This document shows, one piece after another, positions 22,313 through 34,227 of a DNA stretch of 64,000 nt. The number at the start of each line of letters is the position of its first letter. The first letter of the stretch is position 1. The position numbers and the translations under genes are program-made. The notes under the pieces were generated by a model that saw only the letters and a list, made by a program, of their open reading frames with translations, was not told where the DNA came from and searched no databases. The DNA lies in assembly GCA_030710605.1 (NCBI GenBank), contig CP092869.1, forward strand, positions 7,273,866 through 7,337,865, read 5' to 3'. The DNA comes from Cordylochernes scorpioides. Lineage: Eukaryota; Arthropoda; Arachnida; Pseudoscorpiones; Chernetidae.

Positions 22313-22433
22313 TATTATAAATTTAACTCTCATGCTATATACAAGCTCACCGAATAGCTTTATCAGGCGTATAAAAAAATACTAGTTGAAATATTTATTG
22401 TGAAATTTTTTCAAAAAAGATTTTTGCAGTCAT

Positions 22434-23310
22434 ATACACTCAGGGACAAAACTTATGGAAGTGAAAAGTCTTTGTTGTTGTCGGTCTTCTGATTTTTTTT
22501 TTCGAAGGAGACAGACGAAATATTTTGTTCATACTTTGGTTATCTCGTTTGTCATCAATAAAGGACACTATATATATCAAATATCTTTCAGAGTTATTGT
22601 CTGAATCCCGATATACATGCTAAAAGGTACAACTCCCTTTTGTCCATGAGTGTATATTGGTTATCTCGTGTGTCTTCAATAAAGGTCCCTGTAATATCTT
22701 TCAGAGTTATTGTCTGAATCCCGATATACATGCTAAAAGGTACAACTCCCTTTTGTCCATGAGTGTATATTGGTTATCTCGTGAGTCTTCAATAAAGGTC
22801 ACTGTAATATCTTTCAGATTTATTGTCTTAATCTCGATATACATGATAGAAGGTAAAACTTCCTAAAGTTTTGTCAATGAATGTATCTTTCAGAGTTATT
22901 GTCTGAATCCCGATATACATGCTAAAAAGTACAACTTCCTTAAGTTTTGTCCATGAGTGTATATTGGTTATCTCGTATGTCTTCAATAAAGGTCACTGTA
23001 ATATCTTTCAGATTTATTGTCTTAATCCCGATATACATGCTAAAAGGTAAAACTTCCATAAGTTTTGTCCATGAGTGTATCTTTCAGAGTTATTGTCTGA
23101 ATCCCGATATACATGCTAAAAAGTACAACTTCCTTAAGTGTTGTCCATGAGTGTATCTTTCAGAGTTATTGTCTGAATCCCGATATACATGCTAAAAATT
23201 ACAACTTCCTTAAGTGTTGTCCATGAGTGTATCTTTCAGAGTTATTGTGTGAATCCCGATATACATGCTAAAAAGTACAACTTCCTTAAGTTTTGTCCAT
23301 GAGGGTATCT
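22434..23310. repeat. Family F tandem array, inverted orientation
   Basis: Starts TACACTCAGGGACAAAACTTA and continues as roughly eight units in the opposite sense, each with 'ttgtctgaatcccgatatac' and 'gtccatgagtgta'. Unit length varies (about 76 to 110 bp) because some units carry an extra 'ggttatctcg...ttcaataaagg' block. It is non-coding. Confidence 0.7.
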
Positions 23311-23396
23311 TTAGAGAGTTATTGTCTGAATCCCGAAAACTGAAGTGTTCAAATGTTAAATACTTAGTATAGTGTTAGTGAGAGAATTCGAAACTA

Positions 23397-23635
23397 TTAT
23401 AGACGCGTATGACTCTTTTTTTATAAATTAAGCAAATTTATACTGCCCTTACTGTAATAGAAAATTAATGGAAGGACCTGGCTCATCAGTGGTGAACCCT
23501 CCCAGCGGTTTCACCAGTTTTATCTACTATCTAGCATTGTAGATTAAACTCGCGAAACCGTTAAGAGGGTTCACCACTGATGAGCCAGGCCCTCCCATTA
23601 TTTTTTCATTGCAGAAAGGGCAGTAAAAAATATAT
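23397..23635. repeat. Family C foldback MITE
   Basis: Two mirrored arms around 23530. Both carry the 'gtggtgaaccctcc'-type core and its inverse 'gttcaccactgatgagcca', and both ends carry the 'actgcccttactg'-type block. Confidence 0.75.
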
Positions 23636-23784
23636 ATTAAATAAATAAAGATTTCAGGGTTAAGTTTCCTGTACAACCTTTTAATTTCAAGCTTTCAAAC
23701 TTGTCAGTCCTTCAACAGGAGTATCACGTTGATAAGGCACAATTTGGATTATAGATTATAAATACAAGGTAATAAGACCAAATC
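23636..23784. repeat. Family O repeat and family I leader
   Basis: 23640-23745 matches 39236-39330 and, inverted, 40033-40135 ('agggttaagtttc', 'ccttcaacaggagtatcac'). 23745-23784 is the start of family I ('caaggtaataagaccaaat'). Confidence 0.55.
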
Positions 23785-23945
23785 CAAATAAATAAATAGT
23801 GTGTAACATTTCGGTAACAGCGTTGTTACCATTTTCAGACAAAAGTACTGAATGGTTTTCATGACATTCAGTACTTTTGTCTGAAGATGGTAACAACGCT
23901 GTTAACGAAACGTCACACACTATTTATTTATTTGGATTTGCTCTT
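23785..23945. repeat. Family I palindrome with hammerhead-like motif
   Basis: The arms at 23786-23854 mirror those at 23866-23940. The right arm, plus strand, reads CTGAAGA (23881), a long stem II around 'ggtaaca', then GAAA, self-complementary ACGT and C. One extra U sits between the core and stem II, so cleavage is doubtful. A sister palindrome is at 45390-45570. Confidence 0.65.
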
Positions 23946-24429
23946 ATTACCAGGAGTATAACGTTAAAAAAAAACTATTTTTATATACTAATTATTATTT
24001 ACATATTTTAAATATTTATGATATTGAAAGGGAGTAAAAATATATTCCTATATTATATATAGTAAAGAAAATTGTTTAATTAAAAAAATAATCATAAACG
24101 TCTATAATAGTTTCGAATTTTGATAACAGATGGCGCGCTAAAGTACCATGTTATAGCGTTAGTGGGAGAGCTGCCCAACACAATGTAGATGTCTGTAAGT
24201 ACAGTAAGAGACAACCATTCCAAGGAGATCCACAGATGTGGTGCCATAAACTCCGCATATAACAAATGACTTGGTGAGAGGAAAGAGCATTTTGCCACCC
24301 ATTACCAACGTTTTAGGGTCCTATGGAGCCCTAATCTATGGGACAGTTTCAATATAGGATTTCACTCTCTATTCCTCCTTTTTTTCTCATTTCTTATCTA
24401 CATTTGTTATATAAATATAAAATAAAATT
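23946..24429. other. Spacer with family C end
   Basis: 24100-24160 is a terminal piece of family C ('tataatagtttcgaatttt', 'agatggcgcgct'). 24165-24310 is GC-richer and unassigned. No gene seen. Confidence 0.35.
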
Positions 24430-24625
24430 AAGTTATGAAAAAGGAAACTCCTTATCGTGCAATTGAAAGTTACTGATGGCTTGCGCCATCTATCAGAATA
24501 AATATCAACTATTCTCGTTGATTTTTAATCAGTAACTTTCAGTTGCACGATAAGGAGATGTCTTTTTTTTCATAATTTATGCACCTTATCCCAGTACAAT
24601 ATCACATTTGTACTATTTTTCATAA
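24430..24625. repeat. Family N palindrome
   Basis: Mirrored blocks 'actccttatcgtgcaa' and 'ttgcacgataaggag' flank 'gatggcttgcgccatc'. The outer 'cagtacaatatcacatttg' arm is on the right. Related sequence is at 9310-9425 and 40300-40440. Confidence 0.6.
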
Positions 24626-24773
24626 AATTAAGTGTTATATTATCTAGAAAAATGTGACTTACAAAGAAAATTTTTCTAATGTTTGAAAGCTGGTTTGTGA
24701 ATCCTTATCAATATATCAAAAAGAAGTCTAAAAATATATTTAAATTCCTCTGAAAAAAATTGTTATTAATTTT

Positions 24774-25250
24774 ACCTTTTTAAGACTCGTTTAAGATATT
24801 ATTTTATTGAGAATTAAAAACAAAGAAGGGGCATATCCTGACCAAGGGCACATGTGCTTTTTAGATGGTGGATCACCATCTGGTGGAACAGAAATAAACT
24901 AAATGTAGATTGACTTATCTACATTGGCTATTCATTTTACCTTTTTAAGACTCGTTTAGGTAATTATTTTATTGAGAATTAAAAACAAAGAAGGGGCATA
25001 TCCTGACCAAGAGCACATGTGCTTTTTTAGATGGTGGAGCACCATCTAGTGGAACAGAAATAAACTAAATGTAGAATGGCTTATCTACATTGGCTATTAA
25101 TTTTAACTTTTTAAGACTCGTTTAGGTAATTATTTTATTGAGAATTAAAAACAAAGAAAGCATATCCTGACCAAAGGCACATGTGATTTTTTAGATGGTG
25201 GAGCGCCATCTAGTGTAACAGAAATCAACCAAACGTTGATTTAACCTGTT
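24774..25250. repeat. Three tandem copies of a ~158-bp unit
   Basis: Units start with 'ttttaagactcgttta' near 24776, 24944 and 25110. Each contains 'gagaattaaaaacaaag', 'gcatatcctgacc' and 'agatggtgga.c.ccatct'. The last block is one arm of family H, so a family H piece has been tandemly amplified. Confidence 0.7.
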
Positions 25251-25574
25251 CCCTGTAGCCGATGAATGGTTTTTCTTGATTTATCAAGAAAATGGGTTGA
25301 CCATTGCATACCAACCCTTTATACATATATCAATTGTGTTGATATATATTTATCTTTTCATCTAACTAACTTGCATACTAATTCTGTACATATTTAAAAT
25401 ATATTTCTTTTCTTTCAAAATTTTTGTTTATCTTTAATGTGCAAGTGTCCCTAGCGCTCTAAGTCGAAATAAAGAAAGGGTTGACCAAATATCAGGGAAC
25501 AGGGAAGAGTGAGTGTCCGCTCATGGAGGTTTTATTGTAAATATTTATCTTTTTTTTTTTACATATTTACATTT
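25251..25574. other. Family H-related spacer
   Basis: Contains 'ttgatttatcaag' and a distant inverted pair of 'gttccctg' and 'cagggaac' (25250 and 25494). 25500-25530 resembles a pogo-like end. No gene. Confidence 0.35.
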
Positions 25575-25765
25575 AGATGGAAATTTTGCCAGGAGGATAT
25601 TGATTTAAAGAGACAAAGGTCGCCTCTCCCGTCAAAATAGACGTCAAAACTAGACGCCATCTATTGACCGTCAAAGACCCGAGACCGCTTAGTTTGCGGT
25701 GACGGTCAATAGATGGCGTCTAGTTTTGACGTCTATTTTGACGGGAGGGGCGACCTATGTCTCTT
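25575..25765. repeat. Family B palindrome, short version
   Basis: Arms 25615-25671 and 25702-25760 are near-perfect inverse copies of about 58 bp ('tcaaaactagacgccatct' and inverse) with a ~30-nt centre. The 'ttttgcc.ggagga' end is on the left. Confidence 0.8.
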
Positions 25766-25948
25766 TATATTTACATCTATTCATTCATATATTTATGATT
25801 ATATTTAACTTGTATATTTAAACTTATGTAACCTTATATGGACGGTTTAATATAATAGTTTCAATCTCAATATCTCTCCATTAGTCCAAAGACACATCTA
25901 CAAACTATGAAAGAGAGCTCAGTATAAAACAAGTCTATTATGTAAATA

Positions 25949-26345
25949 CAGGGTGATCCAAAAGTCCCGCACTATTTTAAAAATTAATAACTCCGCGAAT
26001 ATTTGCGCTAGAGCAATGCGGTAAACACCATTGTATTCAGGATGCAATGGGATTTTTTATGGCAAATAATGAAAAATTCGAAATTGATTTTAGTTACAAT
26101 TTTATACGCCAGATGGCGCTCTACCAAAATCAGAGATTCAGCGGCCAAATTGTTTGATAAATTGAAAAATATAACTGATCCACACGTATTTTTCCTTTTT
26201 GAATACCAGGAAAGAACCCTAATAACATCAAATAACAAATTAATAAAACACCACTTCGCCAAAAGTATGAAGAATTGTTTAACGATTTTAAATACAATCA
26301 GAGATATGTAAAATAGGTAAATGCAAATTAAAACATGTAGCAAAA
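25949..26345. repeat. Left ~395-bp TIR of mariner-like copy 1
   Basis: Inverse of 38770-39164 over the full length with a few percent differences. The innermost shared block is 'aaaacatgtagcaaa'. Short ORFs inside it occur in all four TIRs and are not separate genes. Confidence 0.85.
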
Positions 26346-27019
26346 TATTTATTTTTATATGAGGTTTTGTGAAATAGATTGAATGTTTGAAAAACACTGC
26401 TGATATCAATACACGAATTTTTGATATGTTAATATAGTACCAAAAATTATGATGGCACTATTAATAGGATTTCTTGCTATAAGAAATGTGTAGTTTCTTG
26501 ACTGATTGGCGACCCTTGACTATTTAACTGGATATTTGTCATGATCCAACAAATGAAATATAGAGGGGAGTGACAAAATATATTTGTCGTACTTTATTCC
26601 AAATATCCTATGGGCTTGTCAAATGTTTTCATTGTTTATTATACAGTACACAATTTTAAAAATGTATCCCCTCAAATAAAAATAAATTTTAAATCGACCT
26701 TTTGCGTTGAAAAACGTGGTAGTAAAATCATTTTGTATTATTTTTTTTCACAAAATTTCTAAAGTTATTGGTGTACAGAAAATATTCCTTATGCTACATG
26801 TATTTCTTATGTATGTATTTCTATGTTATCTATTATCTATTATCTATGTATTTCTTCTAATGAGCGAAAAGCGAAAAACTAAACATAAGGGGTAAAATTG
26901 TGTGTACCAGTGTTATTCGAGAAGTTATAACACTCTGGTTTGCACGACATAATATGTGAGCAAATGACAAACAAAATATTTGCGGAAGAGCATTGCTCGA
27001 TGCAAATATTTAAATGTAA
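26346..27019. other. Subterminal region of mariner-like copy 1
   Basis: Matches 50340-51020 inverted ('gtcaagaaactatac'-type and 'gtcgtactttattccaaat' blocks). It is non-coding and lies between the TIR and the 3' end of the transposase. Confidence 0.6.
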
Positions 27020-27310
27020 TTCTACTGTCCTATAAGCTTATGTCCATAGTTTACTTGAAAACCATTTCTAAGATTCCATCCTTCAGTGTAGCATATAAAA
27101 GCAGAATGATCCAATACAGTATTAGAGCTCTGAGAAGCGGTCTGGTGGATTAAATTGGCGAAACCGCTGGGAGGGTTCACCACTGATGAGCCAAGCCCTC
27201 CCAATATATTTTTTCATCGCAGTAAGGACAGTAGAAGTTTGTATTATTATAAAAGAAACATTCGCGCTTTTAAATCCTTTTATCTTATATGTATAGATGG
27301 CGCGTTATTG
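27020..27310 (+). repeat. Family C MITE within transposon copy 1
   Basis: Full family core at 27155-27240. It is absent from the corresponding place in copy 2 (around 50400), so it arrived after the copies separated. Confidence 0.75.
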
Positions 27311-27539
27311 CTATGTATTAAAATATTACTGTTCACAAAAAAAAAAAGAGTCAAAATGTGAGGACAGCATTTATTATCCCCATATCCCAACACAAAGAGC
27401 TGCAAAATATTGATAGATAATATAATACATGGCGGCTTATACAACACATGAGGTAACTGCCTTCTCTCTTGTATTAGGTCACAATCCTTGCTCAATGTGG
27501 CACTCTTCATTCTCAATCACCGCCTGCAGACGATAAATG

Positions 27540-28210
27540 ACAGAATGGACAGCATTAAATAACATATCTGTTAAATTGATAAAGCGTGCCATCTTATAGA
27601 AGCCTTCAACATGGCCAATGTGGTAGGCCAGCATCGATAAACACACGATTTAATGTATTCCCATAAACAAAAATCGCAAGGCGTCAAGTCTGTTGATCTT
27701 GGAGGCCACTGGTATATAAAGTGGCGACCTATCACACGATTTTCACCGAACGTATCCTTCAGCAATTGTTTGGCACCTCGGGAGATATGAGGAGGTCCTC
27801 CATCTTTCATGAATGTTATTTCGCTTAGTGCTTTTACCCTGCAATATGGGAATACCCTTTTCTCATAACGTTCACCAGTTACAAAAACGGTTTTAAAAGT
27901 TCTTCCATTGATTTTTCAAAGAAAAATGACCCAATAATAAAAGAAGTGAACCCACACAAAACTGTAACTCTAGGCTGGTAAAGTGGCATTTCTGTGAAAA
28001 TCCTAGGGTTTTCTGTTGCCCAAATGCGGCTGTTTTGAATGTTAAATTCTCCGTTTAGAGAAAAGTGAGCATAATCTGTCCACAGAACATTCGACAGCCA
28101 GTTTTCATCAATATCAATTTGCCAGAAAACCCATGCAGCGAATTCTTGACGCATCTCAAAATCGCCAACTTTCAGCTCGTGAAATATTTGCATTTTGTAT
28201 GGGCACACAC
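27540..28210 (-). pseudogene. Mariner-like transposase pseudogene, copy 1
   Basis: Minus strand. The catalytic core is preserved in pieces: first Asp in LWTDYAHF, second in MKDGGPPH (aligned to LQDGGPPH in copy 2), third in STDLTPCDF. By my count about 37 residues separate the second and third Asp, a mariner-superfamily DDD layout. WATENPRI and the FFFEKS region align with copy 2. The N-terminal helix-turn-helix part is missing and frames shift near 27840. The enzyme would cut and rejoin the TIR ends; this copy cannot. The LINE begins where its 5' part should be. Confidence 0.75.
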
Positions 28211-29230
28211 AATAAAGACATTAAGTGAAGCGTCTTCGGATATCACAATCATACTTCGGCGAATTTAACGCCAAAAGTTCAATTCGGGGATCACCTGTCC
28301 AGGATAACAAAAGTCAGTAGGTTGAGGACATGCTAACCGACCTCGACCTTACATCGTTAAATAACGGAGAGAACACCTATCTATCTAAGTCCACAGGCAC
28401 AGAATCCGCAATAGACATCACAGCGATAAATTACAACATCGCACCCACAACACAATGGAAAATCCTGAGAGGTGCAATCAGTGACCACAGACCAATTTTA
28501 ACAACCCTAAACTTCAAAATTGAGAATGTCCATTAGAATAAAAGAACATGGAACTTTAGGAAAGCCGACTTGAAAAATATTCACAGAAAACCTTGAAGAA
28601 CTGTGCAACGAAAAATTGAATTACAGAACGCTTGACAAAAGCTTGGAAAAATTCTCTTCGAACATTTAAAAAGCTGCAAAAGAGCATCGATATCTAGAGG
28701 TAGACGTAAAGACCTGTGGATACCTTACTGGAAGGACCACAACATCGAAGCAATGATTTCAGAGATAGAGACAATATCAATGGACTTCTTAAAACAAATA
28801 AAACAGAAAGGAACTCATTGAAATTATTCACAAAATATAACAAGAAATTTGGATATTCAAACAAGAAAAATGGCAGAATTCTGCGAAAAAATGGATCCAA
28901 GAAAGGACAGCCAACACTGGAATATAATTAGAGTGTTAGAGAACAATCAAAACCACCACCAATCCTCCAATACTCTAACCGATATGAATAGAACAGCGAG
29001 AACGAGAACAAACAGATGGCTGACATAATTGCTGAATATCTTTCAAGCACTTCCATACTCAACTATACGAATGAAGACAGGACTCTAAAAATAATATATA
29101 CCAGTTAGTTAAACAAGCAAGAAACTTCCATCAACAAGATATTTTCTCGAGAGAATTCACACTGAATGAGCTAAACTCATCAATAAAAAAATCCAAGAGG
29201 TCACCAAGAGATAATCTAATCTCTGGTCAA

Positions 29231-29917
29231 ATGATTAAACACTTTGAAGTCAAAGCTAATAATCAACTCCTACGAATACTGAACATTTCATGGCAAACTG
29301 GTAAACTACCAAAAAATTGGAAGATATCAATTATAGTGCCAATACTGAAGCCAAACAAAGATGCCAAGGAATACAAGAACTATCGGCCAATTGCTCTCGC
29401 CAGCATACTTTGTAAAATGCCAGAACGAATTATCCACTTTAGGCTCATAGTCTGGCTCACAAAAAATAATAAAATAAACCTCTACCAAACAGCCTATAGA
29501 TCCCAGCACTGTACAACTGATCAACTGTTCTACTTCTGTCAATCAATAATAGATTATTTCCGGGAAAAACCGCCAAAGAAGACCACAGCTATATTCCTTG
29601 ATATGACCTCAGCTTTTGATCAAGTGTGGAGGGAGAAATTACGTGAAAAGCTGCACAACATCGGAGTAAGAAGAAAAACCTTAATCTGGATTGCAGACTT
29701 CTTAAGGGGAAGAAGGTTAAAGGTTCAGGTCAATGGAGAATATTCCAAGGAAGGAAAAACATGGGCTGGTGTACCTCAGGGATCTGTGCTCATTCCTCTA
29801 CTCTATCTGCTATATATTAACGATATACATCCTTACCTCACTGAAGACACAAAGGTTGCCTGTTATGCAGATGATGAAGCCATATGGCACACAAGTAGCA
29901 GCATAGAAAAATCGTAA
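29231..29917 (+). pseudogene. LINE J1 reverse transcriptase fragment
   Basis: 228 codons holding RT motifs: NYRPIALASILCK, FLDMTSAFDQVW (motif A Asp), GVPQGSVLIPLLY and CYADDEAIW (catalytic YADD). It belongs to the jockey-type non-LTR RT that copies RNA at a nicked target. The frame ends at 29917, shortly before the Tc1-like insertion. Upstream (28536-29230) and downstream frames are broken by stops and shifts. The ATG at 29231 is only the first Met of the open part, not a true start. Confidence 0.8.
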
Positions 29918-30038
29918 AAGATACTGAAGACATCAATGAGAGGACTGGAGAAGTGGGCAATGGAACTCCAAATGACCATAAACCCAATAAAACCAAACCT
30001 ATGCGTCTTCTCCACTCCCAGGGAAAAAGGCATAAATA

Positions 30039-31457
30039 CACTGCGTGACATTGAAAATGGAACACCAAGAAATAGTGGCCAGAAAATTATGCAAATTTCA
30101 GGGTAGACGCGCCTAACCCAATTATGCAAATGATGTAAAATGCGCAGCTCTCGTGCGCACATGGAGTAAGATATGAGGGAAGGAACTTGCAGAAAGGACA
30201 GTATTCGTGTCGTTATTTCTTCAAGGAAAATCATTGTAGAAATTTTGTTCTTGTGTCAAAAGACACGTGTAATAACAGAGAATGCCAGGTCATCCTAAAC
30301 GGAGGCAGTTCAAGCAGACAGACGCTTTTACGAGGGGCATGGTGATCGGACTGAAAAGGGCAGGTTGGTCCATACGTCAAATCGCAGCTGATACACACCT
30401 TGGTGCGTCCACGGTGCACCGACTGTGGAGAAGATGGTTGGAACAAGGAAATGTGGCAATTTATAGGAATGTCGGTGCAACCAGAGTGACGTCAGCACGT
30501 GTGGATCGGCGTATCCTTCGACAAGCAGTGGCGGCCCCACAAGCCACTTGTACCGCCATCCTGCAACATGTGCAAGACACCCTAGATCATTCCATCTCGA
30601 CCAGAACCATTTCCCGTCGATTGGTTGCTAATGGCTTGCACTCATGCCGTCCGCTAAGAAGACTGCCATTGACCCCACCGAATAGGCGCCAACGTTTGGA
30701 ATGGTGCCGGGCTAGATCGACGTGGATGACGGAATGGCACAGGGTCGTGTTCTCAGATGAGTCGCGTTTCTGCTTGTCCAGTGATAGTCGCCGTGTACGC
30801 GTGTGGCGTCGACGTGGAGAAAGGTCCAATCCGGCAGCAATTGTGGAACGCCCCACCGTGCGACAACGTGGAATCATGGTTTGGGGCGCAATCGCGTATG
30901 ATTCCAGGTCACCTTTACTTCGTATTCAGGGCACTATGACGGCCCAACGATACGTTGATGATGTGCTGCGACCGGTGACACTCCCCTACCTTCAGGGGGT
31001 ACCCAATGCCCTTTATCAGCAGGATAACGCCCGACCGCACACTGCTCGCATTAGCCAACAAGCTCTGCAAGATGTACAGATGCTTCCCTGGCCACCGTAC
31101 TCTCCTGATCTCTCACCAATCGAGCACGTCTGGGACATCATTGGACGCCGTTTGCATGCCTTGCCACAGCCGCGTTCAGAAGACGAACTGTAGCAAATGG
31201 TTGAGAGGGAATGGAGAGCCATCCCTCAGGACGCCATCCGTACTCTGATTGACTCTCTACCTAGACGTGTTGCTGCGTGCATTGCCGTCCGCGGTGGTCC
31301 TACTTGCTACTAGGCCGACGCCGTTCTCGCTCTGTATTATGACTATCATTTTGAAATAAAGATCACTTATTGTTCGTCCCTGTCTCTCTCTGTCTGCCGA
31401 GTTTCATCACTTTCTGGCCACTATTTCTTGGTGTTCCATTTTCAATGTCACGCAGTG
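30039..31457 (+). mobile_element. Tc1-like transposon with perfect 47-bp TIRs
   Basis: 1419 bp. Ends 30039-30085 and 31411-31457 are perfect 47-bp inverse copies starting CACTGCGTGACATTG. TA duplications at 30037-30038 and 31458-31459. LINE J1 sequence continues directly on both sides, proving insertion into that LINE. It carries one transposase gene (one premature stop) and AATAAA near 31356. Perfect TIRs and a nearly intact ORF make it the youngest DNA transposon here. Confidence 0.92.
30282..31313 (+). pseudogene. Tc1-like transposase, one premature stop
   Basis: Starts MPGHPKRRQFK. Two N-terminal helix-turn-helix units (~residues 10-58 and ~65-115) bind the TIRs. Then comes the DDE core: FSDESRF (~159), QQDNARPHTA (~252) and SPIEHVWD (Glu). 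About 32 residues separate the second Asp and the Glu by my count, slightly less than the classical 34. A TAG at 31191-31193 interrupts the frame after EDEL. The same frame then stays open to the next stop at 31311-31313, the natural end position. So 303 of about 343 codons are read, losing only the C-terminal tail after the catalytic domain. Confidence 0.9.
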
Positions 31458-31532
31458 TATAACCACAAAATAAGCATAAACAAACAAATAATTGATAAAA
31501 TTAGAAATCCATAATACCTAGGTGTGATACTG

Positions 31533-31797
31533 CAGTCCTGGATCTTTCCAGTTGGTCTCGAGGACCACGCCATCACCATCTCCTAAGCGGCGAAGTACGC
31601 GATCTACGTATTCATCGTAGATCGCAAAATGCGTGGTGTCGCTGGAGACCCACTGGCGATTCTCCACCAAACTATGCAGCGCTGGCAGAGGCGCCATATT
31701 CATTGTACATAGTGTATATAATGCATATTATCTTTTTTTAATAGTGCAGACTGTGTATGTATTGACAAGATGTCAACAAAATTATTTTAATTATTAT
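31533..31797 (-). other. Exon-like fragment inserted in LINE J1
   Basis: The minus strand reads an ATG-started frame (MNMAPLPALHSLVENRQW ... DEYVDRVLRRLGDGDG) preceded by an AT-rich leader with 'cagtctgcactatt'. The same leader and coding start occur at 52600-52653 plus 53885-54110. GC content is above its surroundings. I do not recognise the protein. It looks like the first exon of a gene family, or the coding start of a small transposable element, copied into the LINE. Confidence 0.5.
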
Positions 31798-32393
31798 TTA
31801 TGAGGAATTTTAATTTTCATAGCACATAATTAGCACTTCAAATAGAGCTATCAGAAAACTAAACATTCTGAGAAGGCTATGTGGAACAAATTGGGGAGCA
31901 AAACCCAGAATACTCAGAACAACATATACCACCTTAATAAGACCGATAATGGAATATGCAACACCGGTCTGGGCTCCCTCAAGCTCATCACTAAAAGTAA
32001 GACTAGACAGTGTTCAAGCAAAAGCGGCCAAAATAATCACTGGTGCTGTTCCATCCACCAACAATGAGAAAATTCAGAGAGAATGTGTTCTAGACCTACT
32101 CGCTCGAAAGCAGAAGACAAAATAAAAACAACTTGGATCGGCACTTCGGAAACGAGGAACCAGAGGACGAGATCTCTCTGAACACTTGTGGTTTGGTGGA
32201 TCCGCCCTTTTCTGAGAATGAGGTGAAACTGACGGCTTTCAAGTTCGGGAAAAGGAAATCTTCTGGTCCCGAAGGGATCGATAACACGGTCGTGAAAGCC
32301 CTGGTAAGGATGCACCCATCGCTTCTTTCCAGGTTATTCAATAAGTGACAGGACACTGGTACATTTCCTGAGGCATGGAAGGTTGCCCGAGTA

Positions 32394-33293
32394 GTGCTTC
32401 TCGAAAAGTCTGGTAGAAAGGGTAATTCTCCTAATGATTATCGTCCGCTTTCTTTACTAGTGTGTCTAGGTAAGGTCCTGGATAGCCTACTAGCTCAGCG
32501 ACTGAAGCACTGGCTAGAGAGTAATGAGCTCCTTTCCTCTTTCCAACATGGTTTTAGGGAAGGGAAGTCCACAACCACAGCTCTGAACGAGGTGTTAGAG
32601 GGGGTTGAGATGGGCTTAAATAAGGGTGCTTGGGTTCTTTTCGTGGCCCTGGACATTGATGGCGCGTTCAACTCCATGAGCTGGAACAAGTTGATGAGAA
32701 ATTTGATGGACATGGGTTGTCCTGATAATTTGTGCAGCATGATTCGTGACTTCCTGAGGGATAGACGGATTAGCCTCAGTTTTGGTGGGCGGAAGTTGGA
32801 AAGAAACTGTGCTAGGGGTTGCCCCCAGGGCTCTTGCTGCGGACCTATTCTGTGGAATATCCTGGTAAACACCGTTTTACAGGAGGAGCTCCATGAGGGA
32901 GACAGGCTGGTTCTCTATGCTGACGCCCAGTTCCTCATCATTGAGACTGCTTCGAGAGCGAAGGCTGAGAAGTGTGTTGAAACTTCTCTCCAAATTTTCT
33001 CGATCTGGGCCCATGACTCTGGCCTTAAGTTCAATGTCTCTAAAACTAAAGCCCTCAGCTTTAAGCCTAGGGACATAAGAACTAAAAGGAAACACAAGCC
33101 GGCTATCCGGGTGGAAGGACGGAGGGTAGCGTTGGTCAATAGGATGACCATCCTGGGGGTGGTCATTGATGACAAGATGGGTTGGCAATACCAGGCGGAG
33201 GAGATGGTGGCAAGAGGCAGGGAGGCGTTGTGCAGGCCTGTCCTGGTTGGCCCTCAACAGGAGGGGGGGAGAGAAGGAGCGTATTATTTTTAG
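32394..33293 (+). pseudogene. R1-like reverse transcriptase with altered YADD
   Basis: 299 codons. NDYRPLSLL, HGFREGKST, FVALDIDGAFNSMSW (motif A) and GCPQGSCCGPILWN are intact. The catalytic YADD box reads YADAQFLI, so the second essential aspartate is alanine. The frame leaves the RT at a G-rich run (33262-33272). Downstream thumb sequence continues in other frames to 33555 (TLERVQRTAALRITGGYRTT). Confidence 0.85.
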
Positions 33294-33603
33294 GAACCTC
33301 TGCCTCTCCTGTGTCGAGCCAATCTTGCTATATGCTTTCGGGGCTTGGTAGCGCCGAAACAGGGATCAGAAGGTGGCAACAACTCTAGAGAGAGTGCAGA
33401 GGACAGCGGCACTCAGAATCACAGGGGGATATCGTACTACCAGCAGTGAGGCCTTTTTGATCCTCGCTGGACTTATTCCCCTGGGATTGAAACTAGAGGA
33501 GGAGACCATCAGACAGAAGATCTGGAAGAAAAGGGAAGATGCCCTGGGACTTTAAGCGGGGGCCCTGGAATCGAAGAGGGACACAAGGAAGCCTCCGCAG
33601 TGG

Positions 33604-34227
33604 TTGCCAAAGTGGAATTGGAGTCCTAGAGGGCCGACAGGGATTGGCACGGAGGTTTTCACTGATGGTAGTAAGTCTGGAACCAATACTGGAGCTGGGG
33701 TAGTGATATACACTAATGGAGAGCTAATCTTCCAAGAAGGTTTAGCACTCAGAGTGGACGAATTGGTCTTTTCAGCCGAGCTGGTTGCGATCAGGGTAGC
33801 CCTCAGAGTGTGTGCCGAGAAGAACTTCAGCCCGGACCGCCTCTATTCAGATTGTATGTCGGCCCTCGTCGTTATCAATCTGGAGAAAGGGCAATTCGCG
33901 CATCAAATAATCCAGGAGCTGGAGATGATGTCGCGGGCTCCGGAGCTCCCTTGGTTTAGGAGACACAGCCTCATCGAAGGTAATGAGTTCGCAGACAGGA
34001 TCGCTAAGGCAGGATGCTTTAGAGGTAGATCACTGAGGACCCCAGTGACCAAGAAAGAAGTTTATAGGAGGATCAGGGGTCACGTCCAGGACTTATGGTT
34101 GGACAGATGGAGGAACAGTGTGAAGGGGAGAGAGGTATTCAATGGGGTAACAACACCCAAGTACCTCTGTAAGGTAATGTCCCACAAACTCATTAGGGTA
34201 GTTCGGGACATGGGCTCTCTTCCCTAA
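33604..34227 (+). pseudogene. R1-like LINE RNase H domain
   Basis: 207 codons. The catalytic set is visible: Asp in VFTDGSKSG, Glu in FSAELVAI, Asp in LYSDCMSAL and Asp in NEFADRIAKAG. This RNase H would remove template RNA during second-strand synthesis. It is separated from RT by frameshifts. The Met at 33604 is internal to the original ORF2. Confidence 0.8.

Noticed and set aside
23881..23920. Family I motif as an active hammerhead
   Set aside because: An extra U separates the core from stem II, stem III has no loop and stem I has only about three pairs.
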